From a virus, in IMG/VR virus record IMGVR_UViG_3300050821_016084, positions 1 through 53,980 of that record: DNA of 53,980 bases; one strand, given 5' to 3'. A program made the translations under genes and the position numbers. Shown piece after piece: positions 46,396 to 53,823 of this stretch (the stretch's first letter is position 1; the number at the start of each line of letters is the position of its first letter). The notes under the pieces were generated by a model that was not told where the DNA came from, made no database searches, and saw only the letters and a program-made list of their open reading frames with translations.

Positions 46396-46448
46396 GTTTA
46401 CATCCCTTAGCGAGCCCATTTTGTCCAATGAAATTAGGGGGTGATGGG

Positions 46449-46691
46449 ATGGGTTCGCTAATTTTCTTCCCGAGGTATAGCAAAGTGGAAATCCAACAAC
46501 TCAATCAAGTTGCTGATAAAGCCATTCAAGCTGCAGAACGTCTGCGCGACTACTTGGACCAGTTCCCCGTGAAACAACAACGCAAGATGTTAGAGAGAAT
46601 CAGAGAGTGTGATTCTGATCCCGACTATCAACCCTGGGGTGGGCTGTTTCGTCATCCCAACTTCCCGCAAAGGAGAGATGAAGATCTATGA
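46449..46691 (+). CDS. Small hypothetical protein
   Basis: An 80-aa protein from ATG 46449 (AGGGGG upstream). The first part is helical and charged (VEIQQLNQVADKAIQAAERL), with a basic middle and a Pro/Arg end. No family recognised. Confidence 0.68.
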   Translation: MGSLIFFPRYSKVEIQQLNQVADKAIQAAERLRDYLDQFPVKQQRKMLERIRECDSDPDYQPWGGLFRHPNFPQRRDEDL

Positions 46692-46951
46692 GTCAGCCGG
46701 ATACCGCTGAATTCTTCAGAAAAAACTCTGCCATGAATCAAGAGTATGAAGCTTGGCAGAATATTATGAAAGAGTTCAAGCGCTTAGACATCGACATGAA
46801 CAAGCCCAAGTATAACCGACTGATTAAAGCTATCTGTGTCTGGGGAGAGCGCTTGCATGAATTGCGTTCTGGGCAGACTCCGGAGCAAGTCCAGAAAGCC
46901 CTTGCTATGAACTTGAACGACTATGAATCAGCGAAACGGGAATCCAGATAA
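46688..46951 (+). CDS. Small helical hypothetical protein
   Basis: An 87-aa, charged helical protein starting at ATG 46688 (ATGA overlap). Function unknown. Confidence 0.7.
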   Translation: MSQPDTAEFFRKNSAMNQEYEAWQNIMKEFKRLDIDMNKPKYNRLIKAICVWGERLHELRSGQTPEQVQKALAMNLNDYESAKRESR

Positions 46952-46971
46952 CCTGAGCACGCGGGACCGAG

Positions 46972-46992
46972 GACTGAGCGTTAGCGAAGTCC
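46972..46992 (+). other. Hairpin before a ribosome site
   Basis: GGACT and AGTCC pair around an 11-base loop, a few bases before AAGGAGGAA of the next gene. It may govern translation start. Confidence 0.3.
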
Positions 46993-47010
46993 GAAGGAGG
47001 AAGTGCGGTC

Positions 47011-47286
47011 ATGAAGAAAATGCTGAATATCAATGGAATTCCCATTGAAGTAGTCCCCGATCAGACAGTAATTGATTCCCAGGCTCCCATGATGGTGGTG
47101 CGGCTGGAAGATGCCCATAAGCCCTTGGATGAGTACTACATTCCGGGTACCGTTGCAGGCTACTACTGCTCGGTATGCAGCCAAGAATGCATACTAGCAC
47201 CCTCGGGACAAGCCATTCACTCGGTAGGTAAGAATCCCTTGGTGTGCTATCGCTGTCTGTTTGCCATGAAGGGAGAAAGCCAATGA
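47011..47286 (+). CDS. Small zinc-finger hypothetical protein
   Basis: A 91-aa protein with two cysteine pairs, YYCSVCSQEC and LVCYRCLF, and a strand-rich first half (NINGIPIEVVPDQTVID). AAGGAGG lies 12 bases before ATG 47011. Function unknown. Confidence 0.7.
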   Translation: MKKMLNINGIPIEVVPDQTVIDSQAPMMVVRLEDAHKPLDEYYIPGTVAGYYCSVCSQECILAPSGQAIHSVGKNPLVCYRCLFAMKGESQ

Positions 47287-47501
47287 CAGCCGATGAAGAA
47301 TTAGCTTATATCTTTATAGAGATAATGAATGGCAGAGGCAACCATGGCAGCTTTCTGCGATCCTTTGCGACCGCAGTAGCCTTTGCTGATGCAGATAACT
47401 TTTCTATTCTACGCCCGGTGGCCCATGCCTTAGTGGTGAAATACAATTTACGCCGTTATCTGGAGGATTGCCGTGAGCCATCCCAAAGACCTGTCTCGTG
47501 A
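47283..47501 (+). CDS. Small conserved phage protein
   Basis: A 72-aa protein from ATG 47283 (ATGA overlap). The MNGRGNHGSFLRSFATAVAFADADNF segment (in two parts) followed by ILRPVAHALVVKYNL is a pattern I recall in many phage genomes; function unassigned. Confidence 0.72.
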   Translation: MTADEELAYIFIEIMNGRGNHGSFLRSFATAVAFADADNFSILRPVAHALVVKYNLRRYLEDCREPSQRPVS

Positions 47502-47721
47502 GGAGCTTATGTTGGCAGCCGATGAAGCCCTGAGGCGCTATCCCGGCTCCAAAGTGCATTTCAAGTTTACCTGCCAGCACTGTGGTCACAGATGCATGCT
47601 GGCAGATGAGAATACCTTGTGGGAAAGTGGGGAATGTAATCAGTGTGGCCAGCTGACTACTATTACCCATGGGGGATTCTCGCTGCTGCTGTCAATGGGA
47701 GACACCCATGCCAAGCCCTAA
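47473..47721 (+). CDS. Zinc-ribbon protein
   Basis: An 82-aa protein from GTG 47473 with FTCQHCGHRC and ECNQCGQL, two CxxC pairs typical of zinc ribbons, and a short helix at the N-terminus. It overlaps both neighbours. Probably nucleic-acid binding. Confidence 0.72.
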   Translation: MSHPKDLSREELMLAADEALRRYPGSKVHFKFTCQHCGHRCMLADENTLWESGECNQCGQLTTITHGGFSLLLSMGDTHAKP

Positions 47722-47953
47722 TGAGGCGCGTAGCACCGCTAATGAGACGAGCGTGCGGGCGGAGTTTGAGTGCTTTTGCGAGCGAGTTGGCGAGGAAGAT
47801 CGTTGTGGATGCCGATTAGCTTACGCTGCAGGCATGGCCCGAATGCGGGAGATGGCGAGCAAGAAAGCTGCGAACTGGATGGGCACACAAAGGGGATTGT
47901 CTGAGGCGATTGGCAAGCTCCCAGCCGCTCCGGGCGCGGAGGGAGAGAGCTGA
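47708..47953 (+). CDS. Small hypothetical protein
   Basis: An 81-aa protein from ATG 47708. Two Cys/Glu-rich segments (AEFECFCERVGEEDRCGCRL) then Ala/Lys-rich helix. Overlaps the previous gene by 14 bases. Function unknown. Confidence 0.6.
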   Translation: MPSPNEARSTANETSVRAEFECFCERVGEEDRCGCRLAYAAGMARMREMASKKAANWMGTQRGLSEAIGKLPAAPGAEGES

Positions 47954-48000
47954 ATTGATCTACCTAATCAATTGATGATTTAAGTATGGTTGGAGGGGTT

Positions 48001-48195
48001 ATGAGTTGGACCGCGTTGGCAATCCACATTTTCCTAGCGGGAACGGCATTCGCCGCCCTTGGTGTGATCCTAGCCCATTTTGTGTTGCAGTATCCTCCTG
48101 GGGAAACGCCGTCCCCGCTGTATGCTGCCCCAGTGAGCATAATACTGTTTGGCTTCCTTGTGGCCGATGCAGCCGCCGTGTTCGCAAGAAACTAG
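48001..48195 (+). CDS. Two-span membrane protein
   Basis: A 64-aa protein from ATG 48001, with GGAGGGG upstream. Spans at residues 3-26 (ALAIHIFLAGTAFAALGVIL) and 40-60 (APVSIILFGFLVADAAAV). Small inner-membrane protein, function unknown. Confidence 0.72.
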   Translation: MSWTALAIHIFLAGTAFAALGVILAHFVLQYPPGETPSPLYAAPVSIILFGFLVADAAAVFARN

Positions 48196-48237
48196 TTTAA
48201 TCTGCATACTTTAGACATATGTTGAGTGAGGGGAAAT

Positions 48238-48456
48238 ATGATTAAGCGAGAAGAACTGACTAATCCAAATAGTTGCATGGTTCGCGCCAAAGAGGATGAA
48301 ATGACCTTCGTATTGCTTGCTCGCGACATCGCCGCTCCCTTTGCGATTCGAGCATGGATTCACGAGCGCATTCGCCTAGGCAAAAACCGAGTAGATGACG
48401 CGCAAATTCAAGAGGCACTAAGGTGCGCTAAAGCTATGGAAGATTCTCAAATTTAA
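48238..48456 (+). CDS. Small conserved phage protein
   Basis: A 72-aa protein from ATG 48238 (GAGGGGA upstream). Helical: SCMVRAKEDEMTFVLLARD and APFAIRAWIHERIRLGKN, a pattern recalled from other phages without function. Ribosome site and gap spacing support the start. Confidence 0.72.
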   Translation: MIKREELTNPNSCMVRAKEDEMTFVLLARDIAAPFAIRAWIHERIRLGKNRVDDAQIQEALRCAKAMEDSQI

Positions 48457-48511
48457 TCATCAATTGAGTTGTCTGATTAAACTAGCGGTCTGCGCTGGAG
48501 AGCACGAAAAC

Positions 48512-48540
48512 TTGATTTAAGCATCTATAAGTAGTATAAT
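48512..48540 (+). promoter_or_regulatory. Rightward promoter
   Basis: TTGATT (48512-48517), 17 bases, TATAAT (48535-48540); the -10 is perfect. Drives the gene at 48636. Confidence 0.7.
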
Positions 48541-48635
48541 GGTATTAACAGTTGAGAACAAGTTAGATCACCGCTTGATTAAGTCATTTCAATCACCACC
48601 AATCCCAAAAATCCAATCCACAATTTGGAGTCACT

Positions 48636-49100
48636 ATGACATATTCTGTGCTGCAAGTAGTGCAGAAGCATTTCCCCAAGGTCACCATGGTGCGCGATGC
48701 TACCCGGGCCTTAGAGATTGAAGTCACCGTCCAAGATGGCAAGGAAGCCAAGAAGCGCAACCATGATGAATGTGCCATGGCCAAGGCCTGCAAGCGGGCC
48801 TACAAGGCCGACGGCGTAATACTTTCAAGATCAGTAGCTTACTTAATCAAGGGAACATTAGCGATAAGATTCAGCGTGCCGGAAGCAGTCTCCCGGGAAA
48901 TTGTCTCATTTGATCGCGGTGGCGGATTCGCTCCCGGCATCTACAAGTTAGTTAAGCCTCAAAAACATCATTTAGGAGAAGGGGGTAATCGGGGAGGCGG
49001 CCATAATCCGAAGCCTAATAAGCCCGATAATCCGCCTAAGTTTCGCCATATGACCAGCGGGATACGCACGGTGCTGGGAGGGAAAGATGCAGAAGTCTGA
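48636..49100 (+). CDS. Conserved phage protein of unknown function
   Basis: A 154-aa protein, with TTTGGAGT upstream of ATG 48636. Motifs NHDECAMAKACKRAYKADGVI and VSREIVSFDRGGGFAPGIYKL (each in parts) recall a recurrent phage family of unassigned activity. The C-terminal third is Pro/Asn/Gly-rich and disordered. Overlaps the next gene by 14 bases. Confidence 0.75.
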   Translation: MTYSVLQVVQKHFPKVTMVRDATRALEIEVTVQDGKEAKKRNHDECAMAKACKRAYKADGVILSRSVAYLIKGTLAIRFSVPEAVSREIVSFDRGGGFAPGIYKLVKPQKHHLGEGGNRGGGHNPKPNKPDNPPKFRHMTSGIRTVLGGKDAEV

Positions 49101-49287
49101 AAGTGCTGCTCACCGGAGAGCTGTAGATCGTCGTATGTTAAAGCTCAATATAGCTTGGGATTGGCTTAACGTAAATCGTCCAGATGTAGTCGCAGCCATT
49201 GAAGAGGAAGCTACCAGACAATTTCCTCTCAAGTATCCCCGCATGAAACCAAAACCATTACCTTCATCTCTCCAGAAGTTGAAATAG
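49087..49287 (+). CDS. Small basic helical protein
   Basis: A 66-aa protein (RRAVDRRMLKLNIAWDWL; YPRMKPKPLPSSLQKLK) with strong positive charge. Function unknown, possible nucleic-acid binding. Confidence 0.65.
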   Translation: MQKSESAAHRRAVDRRMLKLNIAWDWLNVNRPDVVAAIEEEATRQFPLKYPRMKPKPLPSSLQKLK

Positions 49288-49318
49288 CCATCCTAATGAA
49301 ATGAAAGGTGGGTGATGA

Positions 49319-49783
49319 ATGGCTAAGAAAATCATTTGGATGAGTCGACATGCTCCACTAACTTCCCAGAAACAAGAACTGGAGAGGCTGTTCCCTGGGC
49401 ATGAACTGATACTGGAGACCAAGGCTTTCTCTTCAGCGGAGCAGATTAAGAAGCGGTTTCTAGAAGCAGGTGGTGATGAAATGGTAATAGTAGCTCCCTG
49501 GGCGGTGATGCGGGAGTTGATCCGTCTGGGGATCAGGCCTATCTATGCAGAGATGCTGCAGATTACGGCTACTCGGGCTAGAGCCATGGACCCGGGAGAG
49601 GTAGCTACTATCACCACCGGAAAAAGTTCTCGCAAGCGCTATTACCGATTCTTGCGATTCTCGTATTGTACAGACGTATCGCTGAAGTTAGAACCCATAG
49701 TAGTCCATGGAGCACCGCTGGTGACTTCTAAGTCTACTGTGTTACTCAACCCTGATGGCAGCACTAAGGCCATCATTAAATGA
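49319..49783 (+). CDS. Hypothetical alpha/beta protein
   Basis: A 154-aa protein. Begins KKIIWMSRHAPLTSQKQELE, then LETKAFSSAEQIKKRFL and VIVAPWAVMRELI, an alternating strand-helix fold, possibly Rossmann-like. The stop overlaps the next start. I recall similar phage proteins but no known activity. Confidence 0.72.
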   Translation: MAKKIIWMSRHAPLTSQKQELERLFPGHELILETKAFSSAEQIKKRFLEAGGDEMVIVAPWAVMRELIRLGIRPIYAEMLQITATRARAMDPGEVATITTGKSSRKRYYRFLRFSYCTDVSLKLEPIVVHGAPLVTSKSTVLLNPDGSTKAIIK

Positions 49784-49797
49784 AAGGAGATAGTCTA

Positions 49798-50223
49798 ATG
49801 GGAAGACCACTAGGATCACTCAACAAGCCTAGAAATGCAGTTAGCCAGTGGTGGGCCAGAATGACACCCGAGGAGCGCTCTCGGGAGATGATCCGCAGAC
49901 AGGCGATTGCCCGGGGACGTGATCCTAACATCATTCCGGGAGAGACTGCTCAGCAAAGGAAAGTTAGAATTAACTATGAGAGAAAACATAGTAGTGATGA
50001 GTCTCTGGAAGACAGAAAACTCCGATTGGACCGGGAAAGGAAGCGAATTAAGAGACAAGCCTCTACTCGCAGTCCCTTTCTGGATAGCAATCCTGAAGAG
50101 TCCGATGCAACCATAATGAGCACAGGAGTTACCGTAAAGGCTTGCTTGTCAGATATCGAGTCAGCCCTTACTGGGCTCAGGACAAGTATAGCGTCACTGA
50201 AAGCTAAGTTGGGTTTCGAGTAA
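49798..50223 (+). CDS. Basic protein with AT-hook-like start
   Basis: A 141-aa protein from ATG 49798 (AAAGGAG nine bases before), with an in-frame ATG at 49780 that would overlap the previous stop. The opening GRPLGSLNKPR resembles an AT-hook, followed by a strongly basic middle (RERKRIKRQA). Likely binds DNA. Confidence 0.65.
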   Translation: MGRPLGSLNKPRNAVSQWWARMTPEERSREMIRRQAIARGRDPNIIPGETAQQRKVRINYERKHSSDESLEDRKLRLDRERKRIKRQASTRSPFLDSNPEESDATIMSTGVTVKACLSDIESALTGLRTSIASLKAKLGFE

Positions 50224-50240
50224 GTCTCTGCTAATGAAAT

Positions 50241-50301
50241 AAGAGGCCTATTTTATAGATTACTATATAGTATATATATAGTAATAGTAAGTAGGCCTCT
50301 T
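50241..50301 (+). other. Long A/T-centred palindromic hairpin
   Basis: AAGAGGCCTA (50241-50250) pairs with TAGGCCTCTT (50292-50301), and nested inside, ATTACTATATA (50259-50269) pairs with TATATAGTAAT (50275-50285). The 61-base symmetrical structure lies between two genes and could be a terminator, protein-binding palindrome or replication element. Confidence 0.6.
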
Positions 50302-50346
50302 CCACTTATACCCGCTTTATCAATCCCATAAATGGAGAATAATGAA

Positions 50347-51792
50347 ATGGCTCAGTCGTTAGATCAGATCAAGACTAAGAAAGTCCACGTGGCAGAAGTG
50401 GTTCGCCATGGAGAGAAAATCACCATACCCAACGATATGTCGATTGATGCAGCCATCAAGACTCTGATGGAGAAAAAGCAATCCGAGGAACAGGAGATTG
50501 CCCTGATCGAAGAGGTAGATGCCTTTGTCTGGGATGGGGCGCATGCCTTTGCCCAGGTACTGGACAAAAAGTATGGCTTCTTCAAGGGCATTACCCAGCA
50601 CACCTTTTTTGGATCGAATCCTCCCGCCATGATTGGCATTGAGACTGCGAATGGAACTACGGTAAACGTACCTTGGGGGCAATTCTCGGTGCCGGGGATC
50701 ACGGGCACTTTTACCACTCAGACTACCGAGAAAAAGGGGATGGGTATTTTCCAGCTGGTAGTTCGGACCAAGAAGAAGTTCGAGGGAGAAGTAAAAGCCC
50801 TGGTGCAATTGATCCGGGAATACGTGAAGGCTAATTCTATCTACAAGGGGCAGGCCTTCAAGATGTCGTTTCTCGATACCGAGGGAGAGATTGATCCCTA
50901 TGCCAAGCCGGTGTTTCTGGATCTATCCAAGGTCGACGAGAAGCAGATGATTTTCTCCTACTCCTTGGATTCAGCTATCCGGACCAATCTGTTCACCCCG
51001 ATTGAGCAGTCCGAGGGGTGCCGCAAGCTGGGTATTCCTTTGAAGCGGGGAGTGCTCTTGGCCGGGGACTATGGGGTGGGCAAGACCTTGGTGGCCTATA
51101 ACACTGCCAAGAAGGCCCGCGACCATGGCTGGACCTACATCTACTGCGAGAATCCCAAAGAGCTGGCTGCGATCACCCGCTTCGCGGTCCGCTATGCCCC
51201 GGCAGTGGTCTTCTGCGAGGATATTGACCGGGTCATGGGTGGAGATCGTACCATCTCGCTTGATGAAAACCTTAATGTTCTGGATGGGATTGAAGCCAAA
51301 GATAAAGAACTACTTGTAGTATTCACTACTAACCAGGTAGATAAGATTCATCAGGCGGCTTTGCGACCCGGACGTCTGGATGCCGTGATTGCCATTTCCC
51401 GGCCGGACCGGGAAGCAGTGGAGCGATTGATCCGGCTCTATGCCGGACGTCTGATCTCTGATGAAGTGGATCTCTCGGCGGTGGGGCGGCTCCTGGCTGA
51501 CAACATTCCGGCCGTTATTCAGGAGTGCGTAAACCGTTCTAAACTAAGCGCTTTGCGTCTAATGAAAGGAAATGTGGATGAGATTCCGGTGGATGCGCTG
51601 GTCGAAGCTGCTGAAACCATGAAAATGCAGCTTGACTTGCTCAACCGCAAACCCAAGCTGCCCGTTCATCCCTTCCGCATGCTGGGCGCAGAGATTGGGG
51701 TGAAGATTGCCCATGCCATGAAAACCTATTCGACTACCACTAGCGATGCCAATGGCCATGCGGAGCTCATAGAGTCCGAGGTGGTGGAATAG
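50347..51792 (+). CDS. AAA+ ATPase, FtsH/p97-like
   Basis: A 481-aa protein. Walker A GDYGVGKT at about 240-247, Walker B VVFCEDID at about 287-294, sensor-1 TTNQ near 327, and the arginine-finger motif RPGRLD near 340. The N-terminal 230 residues are a beta-rich domain of unknown class, the C-terminus is helical. AAA+ proteins of this clade remodel or unfold proteins or nucleoprotein complexes. Start: ATG 50347, with GGAG eight bases before; an ATG at 50332 is also in frame. No protease domain is fused. Likely a host-takeover or replication remodeller. Confidence 0.88.
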   Translation: MAQSLDQIKTKKVHVAEVVRHGEKITIPNDMSIDAAIKTLMEKKQSEEQEIALIEEVDAFVWDGAHAFAQVLDKKYGFFKGITQHTFFGSNPPAMIGIETANGTTVNVPWGQFSVPGITGTFTTQTTEKKGMGIFQLVVRTKKKFEGEVKALVQLIREYVKANSIYKGQAFKMSFLDTEGEIDPYAKPVFLDLSKVDEKQMIFSYSLDSAIRTNLFTPIEQSEGCRKLGIPLKRGVLLAGDYGVGKTLVAYNTAKKARDHGWTYIYCENPKELAAITRFAVRYAPAVVFCEDIDRVMGGDRTISLDENLNVLDGIEAKDKELLVVFTTNQVDKIHQAALRPGRLDAVIAISRPDREAVERLIRLYAGRLISDEVDLSAVGRLLADNIPAVIQECVNRSKLSALRLMKGNVDEIPVDALVEAAETMKMQLDLLNRKPKLPVHPFRMLGAEIGVKIAHAMKTYSTTTSDANGHAELIESEVVE

Positions 51793-51884
51793 TTCGGCTT
51801 CTCACTGGCGGGCTCACCACGGGGCTAAAAACCGCCTTGGCGCATGTATTACGATAGGGGTCCAACCCCAGAAAGGATATTGCT
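51793..51884 (+). promoter_or_regulatory. Leader with two hairpins
   Basis: GGCGG/CCGCC and GGGG/CCCC stems lie between the ATPase stop and the next start, whose AAAGGA sits ten bases before ATG 51885. May adjust expression of the last gene. Confidence 0.35.
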
Positions 51885-52334
51885 ATGGCAAACGCAATTA
51901 CTGCCCGGGAATTGCTGGACGATCTGATGGCGCAAATTGAGGCCACTGATCCGGAGATGATGGCTCCCAAGTTCGAACTTGAAAAGGGAGACAAAGTGGT
52001 GGGCATCATCACGGATGAATTAACTAAGAAAGTCTTCTCACTCAGTGCTTTCTATCGCAGAGAGGGCAAGCGGATACAGGTCGACTTGGAGGCTACTGGT
52101 TCAGAAGATCAGGAAGTCATGCGGGAGCTATCCAAGTACAAACAGAAGCACGATACCCTGCAGGAAATCTTCTGGCTGCTGATTCGGACCCAGTTCGATC
52201 TCTGGAACCAGGACTGCGGCATCCGGGATTTGTGGCAAGTAGTTGAAACCAGTGGCAAAGGCCAAGCTAATGCCACTATCATCAAGGCCCAGCTACCCAG
52301 ATTTCTGCGGGATTTGCTGGAGGGTCAGGAATAA
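51885..52334 (+). CDS. Hypothetical protein following the AAA+ ATPase
   Basis: A 149-aa protein, helical and acidic at the start (ITARELLDDLMAQIEATDPEM), strands in the middle, helices later (HDTLQEIFWLLIRTQFDLWN). It may be an adaptor or partner of the ATPase because they share a unit. No family recognised. Confidence 0.72.
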   Translation: MANAITARELLDDLMAQIEATDPEMMAPKFELEKGDKVVGIITDELTKKVFSLSAFYRREGKRIQVDLEATGSEDQEVMRELSKYKQKHDTLQEIFWLLIRTQFDLWNQDCGIRDLWQVVETSGKGQANATIIKAQLPRFLRDLLEGQE

Positions 52335-52341
52335 TCACTTC

Positions 52342-52370
52342 GGGGCGGGCTTAGCAGCTCGCCCCTTTTT
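52342..52370 (+). terminator. Rightward terminator
   Basis: GGGGCGGGC pairs with GCTCGCCCC (one G-T) around six bases, followed by TTTTT. Ends the rightward early region. Confidence 0.88.
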
Positions 52371-52590
52371 AGTGCGCCCTGAAGCTATTCCGCAAGGCCA
52401 TCCAGGTCCCCACAAAGTCCTCCACGTCGTCAGCCGGGTAGATGATTACCTCGGGATCACAGTTGCAAGGTCCTACCCCATTCAACCGGTCGCACCAGTC
52501 ATCGTGCTGGATGTTCAGATTGGCCATCGAGCCCTGCGGCAAGGCCCCGGATTCGACCAAATGCATAATCTTGCGCTGGAAGTTTTCCAT
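52369..52590 (-). CDS. Small conserved hypothetical protein
   Basis: A 73-aa protein with an acidic aromatic core: a basic start (FQRKIMHLVESG), then HDDWCDRLNGVGPCNCDPE with three cysteines, possibly metal-binding. It converges with the rightward terminator. Similar small phage genes are recalled without function. Confidence 0.7.
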   Translation of the reverse strand: MENFQRKIMHLVESGALPQGSMANLNIQHDDWCDRLNGVGPCNCDPEVIIYPADDVEDFVGTWMALRNSFRAH

Positions 52591-52700
52591 CTCCGTTTCC
52601 TCGCTTTTCGGAACAGTAGGGTTCTATATAACCCTACTTGTTCCATTCCGGAAATATAAGCCACTACAAATTTGGGACATTACAGTTCTGAACTTGTAAG

Positions 52701-53690
52701 TCATTTCTTTTCACCAGAAAAATGCTCAATTCGGAACTTAGAAAATTGGTTCCGATCCGGTTCCGTCGGTATACGACGCGAATAGCTTTTAGTGTTGTTC
52801 CGCAGCTTTCTTATATATCTATCAGTACATCCAAACTGCTCCGCGATTTGCTGGGGGGTCTCATCAGGGTGCTCCAGAATGTAGCTCTCAATGGTCTCGT
52901 GACCATTCATGATTGCCCAGTTGAATTTAAGGCCATCATTACCCTCGGTGGTTGCAATTTTGATCCGGAACTGATTCGACTCGTCGAGCTTTGAATCCAG
53001 TCTCACTTTGATATAGTGGGCGAACTTCTCGTAGTGCATCAGGGTCTGGTAGTTGGCGGCTTGGGTCACGGAACCGGCAGAGCGCTTTTGTTTGGGGTCC
53101 CAGGGAGAGTGGGTGATCACCGTAAGGGGGCAATAGTCGTGAGCTAGGTGAACCAGCAAGGCGTTGACGTCCTGCATCTGGGATTGTTCTTTCCAGTCAC
53201 GTCCACCCAGCAAACCCTGTAGGGTGCTCAGCACGGCTACATCAGGTTTGTAGTGATCAAAGATCCGGCGCATGGAATCCCGGCAGGCCACCAGATCAAA
53301 CGGTCCCATGTTTCCCACCACAAACTTGCAATTCTCACAGTCGGCTGCCTTGATCCCCATGCCGGTAGCTAATCGGTGAACTCGTTGAGTGACCATCAGT
53401 TCCGGGTCTTCTGTCTCCAGAAATAGGGCATTCTTGACGCCCATAGACTCAAAATGCCCCCAGACTGGGAGTGAGAGTGAGGCTTCCATCATGGCTTGCA
53501 GCCAGGTATAGGATTTCATGCCGTGCGGGTGAGAACTGATCTGGGTGCCACAGCCATCGGCCATCATGCTGCGTATTTTCCAAGGGGGCTCAGGAGGAGG
53601 GGGATTTTCCAGGATCTCTTTTAATGTCTTAAACTTCCACGCTGGAGGTAGGGTAATTGTGGTAGGCGTGCGGAACGGATTTTCAGCCAT
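52701..53690 (-). CDS. RepA-like RecA-fold ATPase with HTH
   Basis: A 329-aa protein. The P-loop is unusual: HPHGMKS at residues 54-60 where most relatives have GxxGxGK(S/T). FLETEDP (90-96), AVLSTLQGLLGG (152-163) and VITHSPWDP (191-199) follow the AAA_25/RepA order of ATP-binding and L2-like loops. A helix-turn-helix at about 278-297 (ETPQQIAEQFGCTDRYIRKL) ends the fold. This is likely the replication initiator or helicase-loader of the phage. Start ATG 53690. Confidence 0.75.
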   Translation of the reverse strand: MAENPFRTPTTITLPPAWKFKTLKEILENPPPPEPPWKIRSMMADGCGTQISSHPHGMKSYTWLQAMMEASLSLPVWGHFESMGVKNALFLETEDPELMVTQRVHRLATGMGIKAADCENCKFVVGNMGPFDLVACRDSMRRIFDHYKPDVAVLSTLQGLLGGRDWKEQSQMQDVNALLVHLAHDYCPLTVITHSPWDPKQKRSAGSVTQAANYQTLMHYEKFAHYIKVRLDSKLDESNQFRIKIATTEGNDGLKFNWAIMNGHETIESYILEHPDETPQQIAEQFGCTDRYIRKLRNNTKSYSRRIPTEPDRNQFSKFRIEHFSGEKK

Positions 53691-53744
53691 AGGGGGCTCC
53701 TGGACAGATTGACCGGGGGAAGGTGAAGTGGCGTGCGGTTGCGA

Positions 53745-53773
53745 ACTGTACGCCTTGGATAGAATTCTGTCAA
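53745..53773 (-). promoter_or_regulatory. Leftward promoter of the RepA-like gene
   Basis: TTGACA (53773-53768), 17 bases, TACAGT (53750-53745), on the minus strand. Confidence 0.6.
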
Positions 53774-53788
53774 GGATTAATTATTTAC

Positions 53789-53817
53789 TTGACATAATGT
53801 AAGCACTATCGTAGCCT
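53789..53817 (+). promoter_or_regulatory. Rightward promoter of the recombination operon
   Basis: TTGACA (53789-53794), 17 bases, TAGCCT (53812-53817). The start codon GTG 53824 falls seven bases after the -10 and has no ribosome site, suggesting a leaderless transcript. Confidence 0.55.
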
Positions 53818-53823
53818 TTACGA

